Shown here one piece after another: positions 7,240-13,141 of a stretch of DNA of 13,141 bases. Numbering within the stretch: position 1 is the stretch's first letter; each line of letters starts with the position of its first letter. The notes under the pieces were generated by a model. The model did not search any database, had not been told where the DNA came from, and worked only from the letters and a program-made list of their open reading frames with translations. This DNA comes from Maribacter sp. (GTDB lineage Bacteria > Bacteroidota > Bacteroidia > Flavobacteriales > Flavobacteriaceae), in NCBI GenBank assembly GCA_018679695.1, contig JAHHKH010000429.1:1-13141 (forward strand), written 5' to 3'. The position numbers and the translations under genes are program-made.

Positions 7240-9012
7240 ATGAAAAAGTTTTTTAATTACGCATTTTACTCAAGCCTACTGGTTTTAGCGCTTACATTTA
7301 CTTCTTGTCAAGAGGAATTTGAACCGTTACCCGAAGAGGGTGTTGAGCAGGAAGCAATCTCAGCTACTTCCAATACAGCAAAATTAATTGAAGGTACAAG
7401 TTCCAACGATGGTTCTTTCGATAATATCGTTGATGAGTCTAGTTGTTTCAATATCAAATTTCCATATTCGGTAAAAGTCAATGGTGTTGAATTAACCATT
7501 AATGAAGTTCAAGATCTTGATGCCATAGAAGAAATATTCGATGCCTTGGAAGAGGATGATGATATTTTGGATATTATCTTCCCTATAACAATTACATTGG
7601 CCGATTATGCTGAGATTACCATAAACGGTATAGATGATTTACGTGAACTTGCACAAGATTGCAAGGAAGGTGGCGATGATGATGATATTGAGTGTATTGA
7701 CTTTGTGTATCCGATTACACTGTACACTTTTGACCTTAATAATGAGGAAACCGGTAATATTACTGTTGAAAGCGATAAGGATATGCGACGCTTCTTCGCT
7801 GGTCTTGACGAGAATGATTTGATCGGAGTGGATTTTCCAGTTACACTTAAGCTTTATGATGGTACAACAATGGTTGTTAATTCAAACGCTGAATTGGCCA
7901 ATGCCATTGAAAATGCGAAGGAATTATGTGATGAGGACGATGATAATGATTATAATGATGATGATTTTACACAAGAGCGATTGGAAAACTATTTGGTTGA
8001 GTGCCCATGGTTGATTCATGAGGTGAAAAGGGAAAACCAATTGCAGACCGATCAGTACATTGATTATGTGATGAATTTCACTGAAGATGGTGCTGTTAAA
8101 ATATTTGACAGGGAAGGTAATATGTTGAATGGAACCTGGTCTACCAGAGTTGCTGAGCATAAAGTATTACTAAAACTCGAGTTTGATGAATTGGTTGACT
8201 TCACTTTGGAATGGTATGTTTACGAGATCGGTGAAGGTAAGATCAAGTTACATGCTGGTGACGGTAACAGAATAATCATGCATATGGGTTGTGATGTCAT
8301 CAATGATGATCCAAATACCTTGAGGGAAATTTTAAAAGAGTGTAGTTGGATAATCAAAAAGGTATATAACCAGGGAGAAGAAATCAAGAGGCTTATCGGT
8401 TTTGAATTCAAGTTCATGCCAGAAGGTGTAGTGACTCTAAGTAATGGTGATTATGTTTCTGAAGGTAGTTGGGAAATTGCCGTCAACGAGCAAGGAAGAT
8501 TGGTTATGGCAATTACCATGGGTGACGAACCTGGCGTAAGCTTTGAGTGGCCTTTAAGCGAGCTTAGAAATGATAGATTAAAATTTGAGGTACCTGAAAT
8601 CGATTACGAATTAGTATTGCAAAGAGATTGTGAAGGTAACGATGATGGTGATGTACCTGAAATTAGAAACATCATGATGGGCGGTGATTGGATGGCTGCA
8701 TTAATGAATGCTGATGGTACCGATATTACTAACAATTTGGAAGGATTTACTTTTTCCTTTGATCCAGAACATATGGCTACGGCCACCTTGGGTGAAACCG
8801 GACCATCTTATCCAGGAAGCTGGAGAGTTTTGCGAAATAGCGAGGGTTATTTAAAAGTATATCTAAACTTTGGTGACCAAGAGCCATTGGTTGAATTAAC
8901 CGATGATTGGAAAATCATATCTATTGAATCAGATCGAATAGAGTTGAAAAATTATAGTGACTATGCCGGTACAACCGATGATGTAAAAACATTGGTCTTT
9001 GAAAAGAAATAA
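7240..9012 (+). CDS. Large acidic modular lipoprotein, four small repeats plus three barrel-like modules
   Basis: I do not recognise a named family. The ATG at 7240 is preferred over the TTG at 7201 because it begins a lipoprotein signal peptide, with lipobox LTFTSC and Cys23 as the lipidated residue of a 590-residue protein. QEEFE after the Cys is acidic, as in surface-export signals. Residues 69-230 hold four repeats of about 35-45 residues built on (I/V)xFPxT(L/V) and a later (I/V)(T/V)(I/V)(N/E) strand plus acidic helix; Cys69/Cys141 and Cys152/Cys230 bracket the two pairs. Acidic linkers follow (e.g. CDEDDDNDYNDDD). Residues about 247-352, 361-464 and 475-590 are three modules with a start (E)CxW, a central G(T/S)W and long beta strands, resembling lipocalin-like barrels. 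Modules 1 and 2 have flanking Cys pairs (255/351, 368/464); module 3 has none. The gene is divergent from the ECF sigma gene and followed by a hairpin. A surface binding or adhesion role is possible but unproven. Confidence 0.85.
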   Translation: MKKFFNYAFYSSLLVLALTFTSCQEEFEPLPEEGVEQEAISATSNTAKLIEGTSSNDGSFDNIVDESSCFNIKFPYSVKVNGVELTINEVQDLDAIEEIFDALEEDDDILDIIFPITITLADYAEITINGIDDLRELAQDCKEGGDDDDIECIDFVYPITLYTFDLNNEETGNITVESDKDMRRFFAGLDENDLIGVDFPVTLKLYDGTTMVVNSNAELANAIENAKELCDEDDDNDYNDDDFTQERLENYLVECPWLIHEVKRENQLQTDQYIDYVMNFTEDGAVKIFDREGNMLNGTWSTRVAEHKVLLKLEFDELVDFTLEWYVYEIGEGKIKLHAGDGNRIIMHMGCDVINDDPNTLREILKECSWIIKKVYNQGEEIKRLIGFEFKFMPEGVVTLSNGDYVSEGSWEIAVNEQGRLVMAITMGDEPGVSFEWPLSELRNDRLKFEVPEIDYELVLQRDCEGNDDGDVPEIRNIMMGGDWMAALMNADGTDITNNLEGFTFSFDPEHMATATLGETGPSYPGSWRVLRNSEGYLKVYLNFGDQEPLVELTDDWKIISIESDRIELKNYSDYAGTTDDVKTLVFEKK

Positions 9013-9020
9013 ATGTATGA

Positions 9021-9052
9021 TAATCCCGAGGCATATTTGTGCCTCGGGGTTA
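9021..9052 (+). terminator. Hairpin after the modular lipoprotein gene
   Basis: A 13-bp stem pairs 9021-9033 with 9040-9052, with core CCCGAGGCA against TGCCTCGGG, one T-G pair and loop TATTTG. It starts 8 bases after the stop. The downstream T content is modest (TTACTTTAATATT), so it may only attenuate read-through into the next gene or protect the 3' end of the mRNA. Confidence 0.7.
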
Positions 9053-9082
9053 TTACTTTAATATTAACCCAAAACCCTACCT

Positions 9083-9556
9083 ATGAAACGAGTATTAGTA
9101 ATTATGACAATTGCCTTACTAAGTCTGGGATCCAATTATTCCTGTAGTAAGGACGAATCGAATGTTGATGAAAAGATTACAGCTGCCGATATGGACCAAA
9201 TAAAGGCCGCGGTAGAATCTGGTGATTGGAGAATTAGTGTTTATTCGGATGATGATATTGATGAGACCAATGATTATGCGGGTTTCAGTTTCACATTCAA
9301 TTCAGATGGCACCCTAGGTGCTACCGATGGAAATACCTCGGTATCTGGAGCATGGTCGATAACCAATTCAGATAATAGTAATGACGATAGTAGTGATGAT
9401 GACATCGATTTCAATATCTTCTTTACATCTCCCGATATTTTCGAGGAATTGGCAGATGATTGGGAAATTGTAAAATACTCATCCACACTAATTGAATTAA
9501 AAGATGTAAGCGGAGGTGACGGAAATACCGATTATTTGACCTTCGAGAAAAATTGA
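9083..9556 (+). CDS. Small lipoprotein, single copy of the barrel-like module
   Basis: A 157-residue lipoprotein with a signal peptide of 20 residues and lipid-accepting Cys21. The residues after it, SKDES, fit the Bacteroidota surface-export pattern X-K-(D/E)2-X, predicting display on the outside of the outer membrane. The mature part (about 42-157) aligns with module 3 (475-590) of the preceding protein. Shared points are GDW, GF(T/S)F(S/T)F(D/N), G(S/A)W, DDW(K/E)I and the ending (I)ELK...LxFEK. A very acidic insert (SNDDSSDDDID) sits in the middle. Like module 3, it has no cysteines. The gene starts 70 bases after the preceding gene, beyond a hairpin, with no clear promoter of its own, so read-through co-transcription is likely. 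It ends at a strong terminator. Function unknown. Confidence 0.85.
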   Translation: MKRVLVIMTIALLSLGSNYSCSKDESNVDEKITAADMDQIKAAVESGDWRISVYSDDDIDETNDYAGFSFTFNSDGTLGATDGNTSVSGAWSITNSDNSNDDSSDDDIDFNIFFTSPDIFEELADDWEIVKYSSTLIELKDVSGGDGNTDYLTFEKN

Positions 9557-9581
9557 TCCTTTTTTGCCCCACAACCCCAGG

Positions 9582-9614
9582 AAGAGCATCCATTTTGAAT
9601 GGGTGCTTTTTTTT
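9582..9614 (+). terminator. Rho-independent terminator of the lipoprotein pair
   Basis: AGCATCCATT (9585-9594) pairs with AATGGGTGCT (9598-9607), with one T-G pair and a 3-base loop TTG, followed directly by eight T (9607-9614). It lies 28 bases after the stop of the small lipoprotein gene and closes that transcription unit. Confidence 0.85.
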
Positions 9615-9633
9615 GTTTTCAATTTTGTGATGC

Positions 9634-9654
9634 AATTCAAATGCATTTTGAATT
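9634..9654. repeat. Short inverted repeat upstream of ffh
   Basis: AATTCAAA and TTTGAATT form 8-base arms around TGCAT. It lies about 75 bases before the proposed ffh -33 element. It could be an operator, but AT-rich arms of this size also arise by chance. Confidence 0.3.
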
Positions 9655-9727
9655 ATTTGAAAATGGCAACTGGTTTAAATGCTTTGTTGGCTATCCTGAA
9701 CATTCTGTATTTCTTATGAACACCCGC

Positions 9728-9758
9728 TTGCCATTGGGCACTATATTTCTTTACTTTG
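9728..9758 (+). promoter_or_regulatory. Predicted promoter of ffh-folD
   Basis: TTG at 9728-9730, a 20-base spacer and TTACTTTG at 9751-9758 fit the Bacteroidota pattern TTG-N19/20-TAnnTTTG with one mismatch. The -7 box ends 25 bases before the ffh ATG. The rest of 9615-9783 holds no gene I can support. Confidence 0.55.
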
Positions 9759-9783
9759 CAGACCCTGATAATAATGCAATTCT

Positions 9784-11124
9784 ATGTTTGATAATTTAAG
9801 CGAAAAGCTAGATAAAGCACTCCATGTACTCAAAGGACATGGTCAGATCACAGAAATCAATGTTGCCGAAACAACCAAGGAAGTCCGTAGGGCTTTATTG
9901 GATGCCGATGTCAATTTTAAAATAGCCAAGGAATTTACCAATAGGGTAAAGGAAAAGGCCTTAGGTCAGAACGTATTGACCACTTTGCAGCCCGGCCAAT
10001 TAATGGTCAAAATTGTAAAGGATGAACTGACCCAACTCATGGGTGGGGAAACAGAGGGTATTGATCTTTCGGGTTCTCCCTCTATAATTTTGATGTCTGG
10101 CTTACAGGGTTCTGGTAAAACTACCTTTTCAGGTAAATTGGCCAACTACTTAAAGACCAAGAAATCAAAAAAACCTTTATTGGTTGCCTGTGATGTATAT
10201 CGTCCCGCGGCCATAGATCAGTTGCATGTTGTTGGAGACCAAATAGGTATTGAGGTTTATTCCGATAGGGAGAATAATGATCCAGTGTCATTAGCTCAAG
10301 CCGGTGTAGCATACGCAAAAGCAAACGGACATAATGTGGTCATTATAGATACTGCTGGGCGTTTGGCCGTGGATGAAAAGATGATGACCGAGATTTCGAA
10401 CATTCATAATGCCATAAAGCCTCAAGAAACATTATTCGTTGTAGATTCCATGACAGGTCAGGACGCGGTGAACACGGCAAAGGCCTTTAACGATGTCTTG
10501 AACTTTGATGGTGTCATCCTGACTAAATTGGATGGCGATACCAGGGGAGGGGCAGCTATTTCCATAAAATCAGTTGTCGATAAGCCAATTAAATTTATTG
10601 GTACGGGTGAAAAGATGGAAGCTATAGATGTATTCCATCCTTCCCGAATGGCCGACCGTATCCTTGGCATGGGTGATGTTATATCATTGGTCGAAAGGGC
10701 ACAGGAGCAGTTTGATGAGGAAGAAGCACGAAAAATCCAAAAGAAAATCGCCAAGAACAGGTTCGGTTTTGATGATTTCCTGAACCAGATTCAACAGATA
10801 AAGAAAATGGGAAACATCAAGGACCTTATGAGTATGATTCCAGGTGCTGGCAAGGCTTTAAAAGGGCTCGATATTGACGATGATGCTTTTAAGCATATTG
10901 AAGCTATCATACACTCCATGACCCCGGATGAACGCTCTACTCCAGCTAAATTAAATGCCAGTCGTAAAAAGCGGATAGCTATGGGTAGTGGCAGAACTAT
11001 TCAAGAGGTGAATCAGCTTTTAAAGCAATTTGATCAGATGAGTAAAATGATGAAGATGATGCAAGGTGGCGGCGGTAAGAAAATGATGCAAATGATGGGT
11101 GGTATGAAAGGAATGCAACCTTAA
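9784..11124 (+). CDS. ffh: Signal recognition particle GTPase Ffh (SRP54)
   Basis: A cytoplasmic GTPase that, with 4.5S RNA, binds signal sequences on nascent chains and delivers ribosomes to FtsY and the Sec translocon. The protein has 446 residues, the normal length. The N domain is about 1-90, with VRRALLDADVNFKI. The G domain is about 98-295: P-loop GLQGSGKTT (106-114), DVYRPAA (137-143), DTAGR (189-193), TKLDGDTRGGAA (247-258) and FIGTGEK. The M domain, from about 327, has the RNA-binding SRKKRIAMGSG (393-403) and a Met-rich end (MSKMMKMM, KKMMQMMGGMKGM) typical of the flexible signal-binding tail. The start MFDNLSEKL is standard. folD begins 26 bases after the stop, so the two are probably co-transcribed. 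Confidence 0.98.
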   Translation: MFDNLSEKLDKALHVLKGHGQITEINVAETTKEVRRALLDADVNFKIAKEFTNRVKEKALGQNVLTTLQPGQLMVKIVKDELTQLMGGETEGIDLSGSPSIILMSGLQGSGKTTFSGKLANYLKTKKSKKPLLVACDVYRPAAIDQLHVVGDQIGIEVYSDRENNDPVSLAQAGVAYAKANGHNVVIIDTAGRLAVDEKMMTEISNIHNAIKPQETLFVVDSMTGQDAVNTAKAFNDVLNFDGVILTKLDGDTRGGAAISIKSVVDKPIKFIGTGEKMEAIDVFHPSRMADRILGMGDVISLVERAQEQFDEEEARKIQKKIAKNRFGFDDFLNQIQQIKKMGNIKDLMSMIPGAGKALKGLDIDDDAFKHIEAIIHSMTPDERSTPAKLNASRKKRIAMGSGRTIQEVNQLLKQFDQMSKMMKMMQGGGGKKMMQMMGGMKGMQP

Positions 11125-11150
11125 CTATTTAAACCAACTAAGACGTACCT

Positions 11151-12035
11151 ATGAAAATACTTGACGGTAAGAAAATTTCGAATCAAATCAAAGAGGAAAT
11201 TGCAGCTGAGGTCGCAAAGATGAGGGAGAATGGCGAAAAAGTTCCACACTTGGCAGCAATAATAGTAGGTACTGATGGTGCGAGCCTTACCTATGTGGGT
11301 AGTAAGGTACGATCTTGTGAGCGCGTTGGCTTTGAATCTACCTTAGTGCAATTGCCAAATACCACTTCTGAAATTGAGTTGTTGAAAAAGATCGAGGAGT
11401 TGAATCAAAATGACGAAATTGATGGGTTTATCGTACAATTGCCCTTGCCTGACCAGATTGATACCCAAAAAGTAATTATGGCCGTGGACCCTGATAAGGA
11501 TGTTGATGGTTTCCACCCTACGAATTTTGGCAAAATGGCCTTGGATATGAGTACCTTTATTCCGGCTACTCCTTTTGGTATTTTGGAGTTAATTGAACGC
11601 TACGGCGTTGAAACGCAAGGTAAACATACAGTCGTTATTGGTAGAAGCCATATTGTAGGTCGCCCCATGAGTATATTAATGGGACGAAAAGGTTTTCCGG
11701 GAAACTCAACGGTAACACTTACCCATAGTCGTACCAAAAACATTACACAAATAACCTCTCAGGCAGATATTATTATTTCGGCCTTAGGAGTTCCTAATTT
11801 CCTGAAAGCCGAGATGGTCAAGGACGATGCTGTCATTATCGATGTGGGTATTACTCGGGTGCCTGATGAAACAAAGCCTAAAGGGTATTATATAACAGGG
11901 GATGTTGATTTTGAGAATGTAAGCAAAAAAGCTTCCTTTATTACACCTGTACCAGGTGGTGTTGGACCTATGACCATAGCCATGTTATTGAAAAATACAT
12001 TATTGGCAAGGGAAAGGCATAGAAACAAAGACTGA
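11151..12035 (+). CDS. folD: Bifunctional methylenetetrahydrofolate dehydrogenase / methenyltetrahydrofolate cyclohydrolase FolD
   Basis: This enzyme interconverts 5,10-methylene-, 5,10-methenyl- and 10-formyl-tetrahydrofolate using NADP+, feeding purine and formyl-Met-tRNA synthesis in the cytoplasm. The protein has 294 residues, full length. The catalytic pair is in YVGSK (Tyr48, Lys52), followed by the family signatures DGFIVQLPLP (91-100) and DPDKDVDGFHPTNFGKM (113-129). The Rossmann dinucleotide site is GRSHIVGRPM (164-173), followed by THSRT, DVGITR and the C-terminal signature PVPGGVGPMTIAMLL (266-280). The ATG at 11151 gives the usual start MKILDGKKIS. It follows ffh by 26 bases and has no promoter of its own that I can see. 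It converges on a tiny lipoprotein gene only 3 bases beyond its stop. Confidence 0.98.
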   Translation: MKILDGKKISNQIKEEIAAEVAKMRENGEKVPHLAAIIVGTDGASLTYVGSKVRSCERVGFESTLVQLPNTTSEIELLKKIEELNQNDEIDGFIVQLPLPDQIDTQKVIMAVDPDKDVDGFHPTNFGKMALDMSTFIPATPFGILELIERYGVETQGKHTVVIGRSHIVGRPMSILMGRKGFPGNSTVTLTHSRTKNITQITSQADIIISALGVPNFLKAEMVKDDAVIIDVGITRVPDETKPKGYYITGDVDFENVSKKASFITPVPGGVGPMTIAMLLKNTLLARERHRNKD

Positions 12036-12038
12036 ACC

Positions 12039-12179
12039 TTACAACTTTTGTGTTGTTCTTTTTGAGTCGGTACTGTCATTAGGTGTAATAATATCAATAT
12101 CATTGCTGTCATCATAATCACAACTGCCCATACCGATAAAACCGGCAAGTAGTAATCCAACTAGTAGTATCTTTTTCAT
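12039..12179 (-). CDS. Tiny acidic lipoprotein, 46 codons
   Basis: The minus strand from ATG 12179 to TAA 12039 encodes 46 residues. It begins MKKILLVGLLLAGFIGMGSC, a textbook lipoprotein signal peptide: two lysines, a hydrophobic core and a small-residue lipobox with Cys20. The mature part would be only 27 residues, starting CDYDDSNDIDIITPNDS, strongly acidic right after the Cys as in Bacteroidota surface-exposed lipoproteins, and ending STDSKRTTQKL. It is convergent with folD (3-base gap) and divergent from the esterase-like gene. No good -7 box is seen upstream. It may be a real small lipoprotein or the remnant of a longer one; no function can be given. Confidence 0.7.
   Translation of the reverse strand: MKKILLVGLLLAGFIGMGSCDYDDSNDIDIITPNDSTDSKRTTQKL
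12041..12064 (+). terminator. Weak hairpin after folD
   Basis: ACAAC (12041-12045) pairs with GTTGT (12052-12056) around TTTTGT, followed by TCTTTTT. The stem is only 5 bp and lies within the 3' end of the convergent tiny lipoprotein gene. It is a possible but weak terminator for ffh-folD. Confidence 0.3.
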
Positions 12180-12270
12180 AATCACTAATTTTTAATGGTC
12201 TGATTACCTGGTTCCTGCCATTTCATAACGAAAAAATACGGGAATTGTTTTCTGACTGCCGATTGATGGT

Positions 12271-12302
12271 TTGATTGATTGCCTGCAATTCAGTATCTTT
12301 TG
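12271..12302 (+). promoter_or_regulatory. Predicted promoter of the esterase-like lipoprotein gene
   Basis: TTG at 12271-12273, a 20-base spacer and TATCTTTT at 12294-12301 (followed by G) match TTG-N19/20-TAnnTTTG with one mismatch. The box ends 20 bases before the ATG at 12322. Two further TTG triplets at 12275 and 12279 come from a GATTGATTG repeat. Confidence 0.45.
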
Positions 12303-12321
12303 TTGAAAATCAACCTTCAAC

Positions 12322-13141
12322 ATGAAAACACTCAATTCACTATACTATCTCATTCTTCTTTGTTTAATCGGTTGTAATCCCTCCAGCCAGAATAAAAATA
12401 GCATCGCCGTTTCCTTTGCAGAAGCCGTAAGTTCGGAACAATTGGATGGACGTTTATTATTAATGTTCAGCGACAATAACGAAAAAGAACCTCGTTTTCA
12501 GATCAATGACGGACTCGATACCCAGTTGATTTTTGGTTTGAACGTTGAAGGGATGAATGCTGGTGAGAATATAACCTTTGACAATGCTGTTTTTGGTTAT
12601 CCCTATCCAAGTTTAACCGAAGTACCGGCTGGTGAATATAATGTACAGGCCTTATTACATATATATGAAACCTTTAATCTTTCTACAGGTCATACGGTCA
12701 AGTTACCCATGGATAATGGTGAGGGGCAGCAATGGAATAGGTCTCCCGGTAATTTATATAGTAAACCGGTCAAGGTTAAAGTTACGGAGAAGGGTATTCA
12801 GAACCTTGAGGTGGTTATGGATCAAGTAATTCCTCCCATTGAGGAACCTGAGGATACCGAATGGATAAAACATATAAAAATCAAATCTGAAAAACTATCT
12901 GAATTTTGGGATAGGGATGTGTATTTGGGTGCCCATGTACTATTACCTAAAGGTTTTAAAGAGCATCCTGAAGCCAAGTATCCGTTAATGGTTTTCCATG
13001 GGCATTTTCCCGCTGATTTTGGTGGTTTTAGGACTACTCCCCCTGACCCCAATATGAAACCGGAATATTCAGCCCGTTTTGATCTGGAAGGCTATAATAT
13101 TATTCAGGAACAAGAATCATACGATTTTTATAAACGATGGA
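12322..13141 (+). CDS. Putative esterase-like lipoprotein, N-terminal 273 residues (3' truncated by window)
   Basis: The frame is open from ATG 12322 to the last base. It begins with a lipoprotein-like signal peptide (MKTLNSLYYLILLCLIGC, Cys18 lipidated). Residues about 28-165 look like an all-beta N-terminal domain (repeated strands; FGYPYPSLTEVPAGEYNVQALLH). From about 188 the sequence enters what looks like an alpha/beta-hydrolase fold: RDVYLGAHVLLPKGFKEHP, then KYPLMVFHGHFPADFGGF, the strand plus loop that would carry the oxyanion hole, and YNIIQEQESY. The nucleophile and the rest of the catalytic triad would lie beyond the window. A secreted or surface hydrolase of the putative-esterase type is the best guess. 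It could instead be a peptidase of the same fold. Confidence 0.65.
   Translation, partial: MKTLNSLYYLILLCLIGCNPSSQNKNSIAVSFAEAVSSEQLDGRLLLMFSDNNEKEPRFQINDGLDTQLIFGLNVEGMNAGENITFDNAVFGYPYPSLTEVPAGEYNVQALLHIYETFNLSTGHTVKLPMDNGEGQQWNRSPGNLYSKPVKVKVTEKGIQNLEVVMDQVIPPIEEPEDTEWIKHIKIKSEKLSEFWDRDVYLGAHVLLPKGFKEHPEAKYPLMVFHGHFPADFGGFRTTPPDPNMKPEYSARFDLEGYNIIQEQESYDFYKRW

Noticed and set aside
7636..8696. GATGATGAT-type tracts as tandem DNA repeats
   Set aside because: They encode the acidic Asp-rich linkers of the lipoprotein and are short and irregular; protein composition explains them.
9066..9080. A third GTAGGGTTTT element on the minus strand just before the small lipoprotein gene
   Set aside because: It points away from that gene, into the 3' end of the large lipoprotein gene, and lacks the downstream TTGTT; probably chance. 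GTAGGG also occurs inside coding sequence near 3297.
9599..9799. A 66-codon plus-strand frame between the small lipoprotein gene and ffh
   Set aside because: It starts inside the rho-independent terminator, runs through the ffh promoter into ffh and shows no domain or signal features.
11888..12160. A 90-codon minus-strand frame overlapping the end of folD
   Set aside because: It overlaps folD deeply and uses a different frame from the 46-codon lipoprotein, whose signal peptide and lipobox make it the better reading of this strand.

Overview
The window comes from a marine member of the Flavobacteriaceae (Bacteroidota). The evidence is a green-type proteorhodopsin next to a Blh-type carotene oxygenase, a sigma/FecR/STN-TonB receptor trio, lipoproteins carrying Bacteroidota-style surface-export residues, promoters of the TTG / TAnnTTTG type, AT-rich DNA and start codons without Shine-Dalgarno sequences. 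I cannot name the genus.

Layout, left to right. (1) The 3' two-thirds of argS (+) ends at a hairpin that also serves the convergent proteorhodopsin gene. (2) Proteorhodopsin (-) and blh (+) diverge from a 121-bp AT-rich region; together they supply a light-driven proton pump and its retinal. (3) blh meets, tail to tail with a 4-bp overlap, a minus-strand group reading ECF sigma, FecR anti-sigma, STN-containing TonB-dependent receptor. No SusD gene is present, so this looks like an Fec-type transport and signalling system of unknown substrate. (4) Divergent from the sigma gene are two plus-strand lipoprotein genes: a 590-residue protein built of four small acidic repeats plus three barrel-like modules, and a 157-residue protein equal to a single copy of the last module. 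(5) The housekeeping pair ffh and folD (+) follows. (6) A 46-codon lipoprotein gene lies on the minus strand, convergent with folD. (7) The window ends inside a plus-strand lipoprotein gene that looks like an alpha/beta-hydrolase or esterase.

The most interesting part is 6460-9560. A 14-base element, GTAGGGT(A/T)TTTTTA, with a TTGTT at the same downstream offset, occurs in the correct orientation before fecR and before the large modular lipoprotein. The sigma gene itself has a housekeeping-type -7 box. I propose, as inference, that the ECF sigma drives both the fecR-receptor genes and the lipoprotein genes, making a receptor-controlled cell-surface lipoprotein system.

All calls come from reading the sequence; no database search was run. 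Family names rest on recognised motifs.
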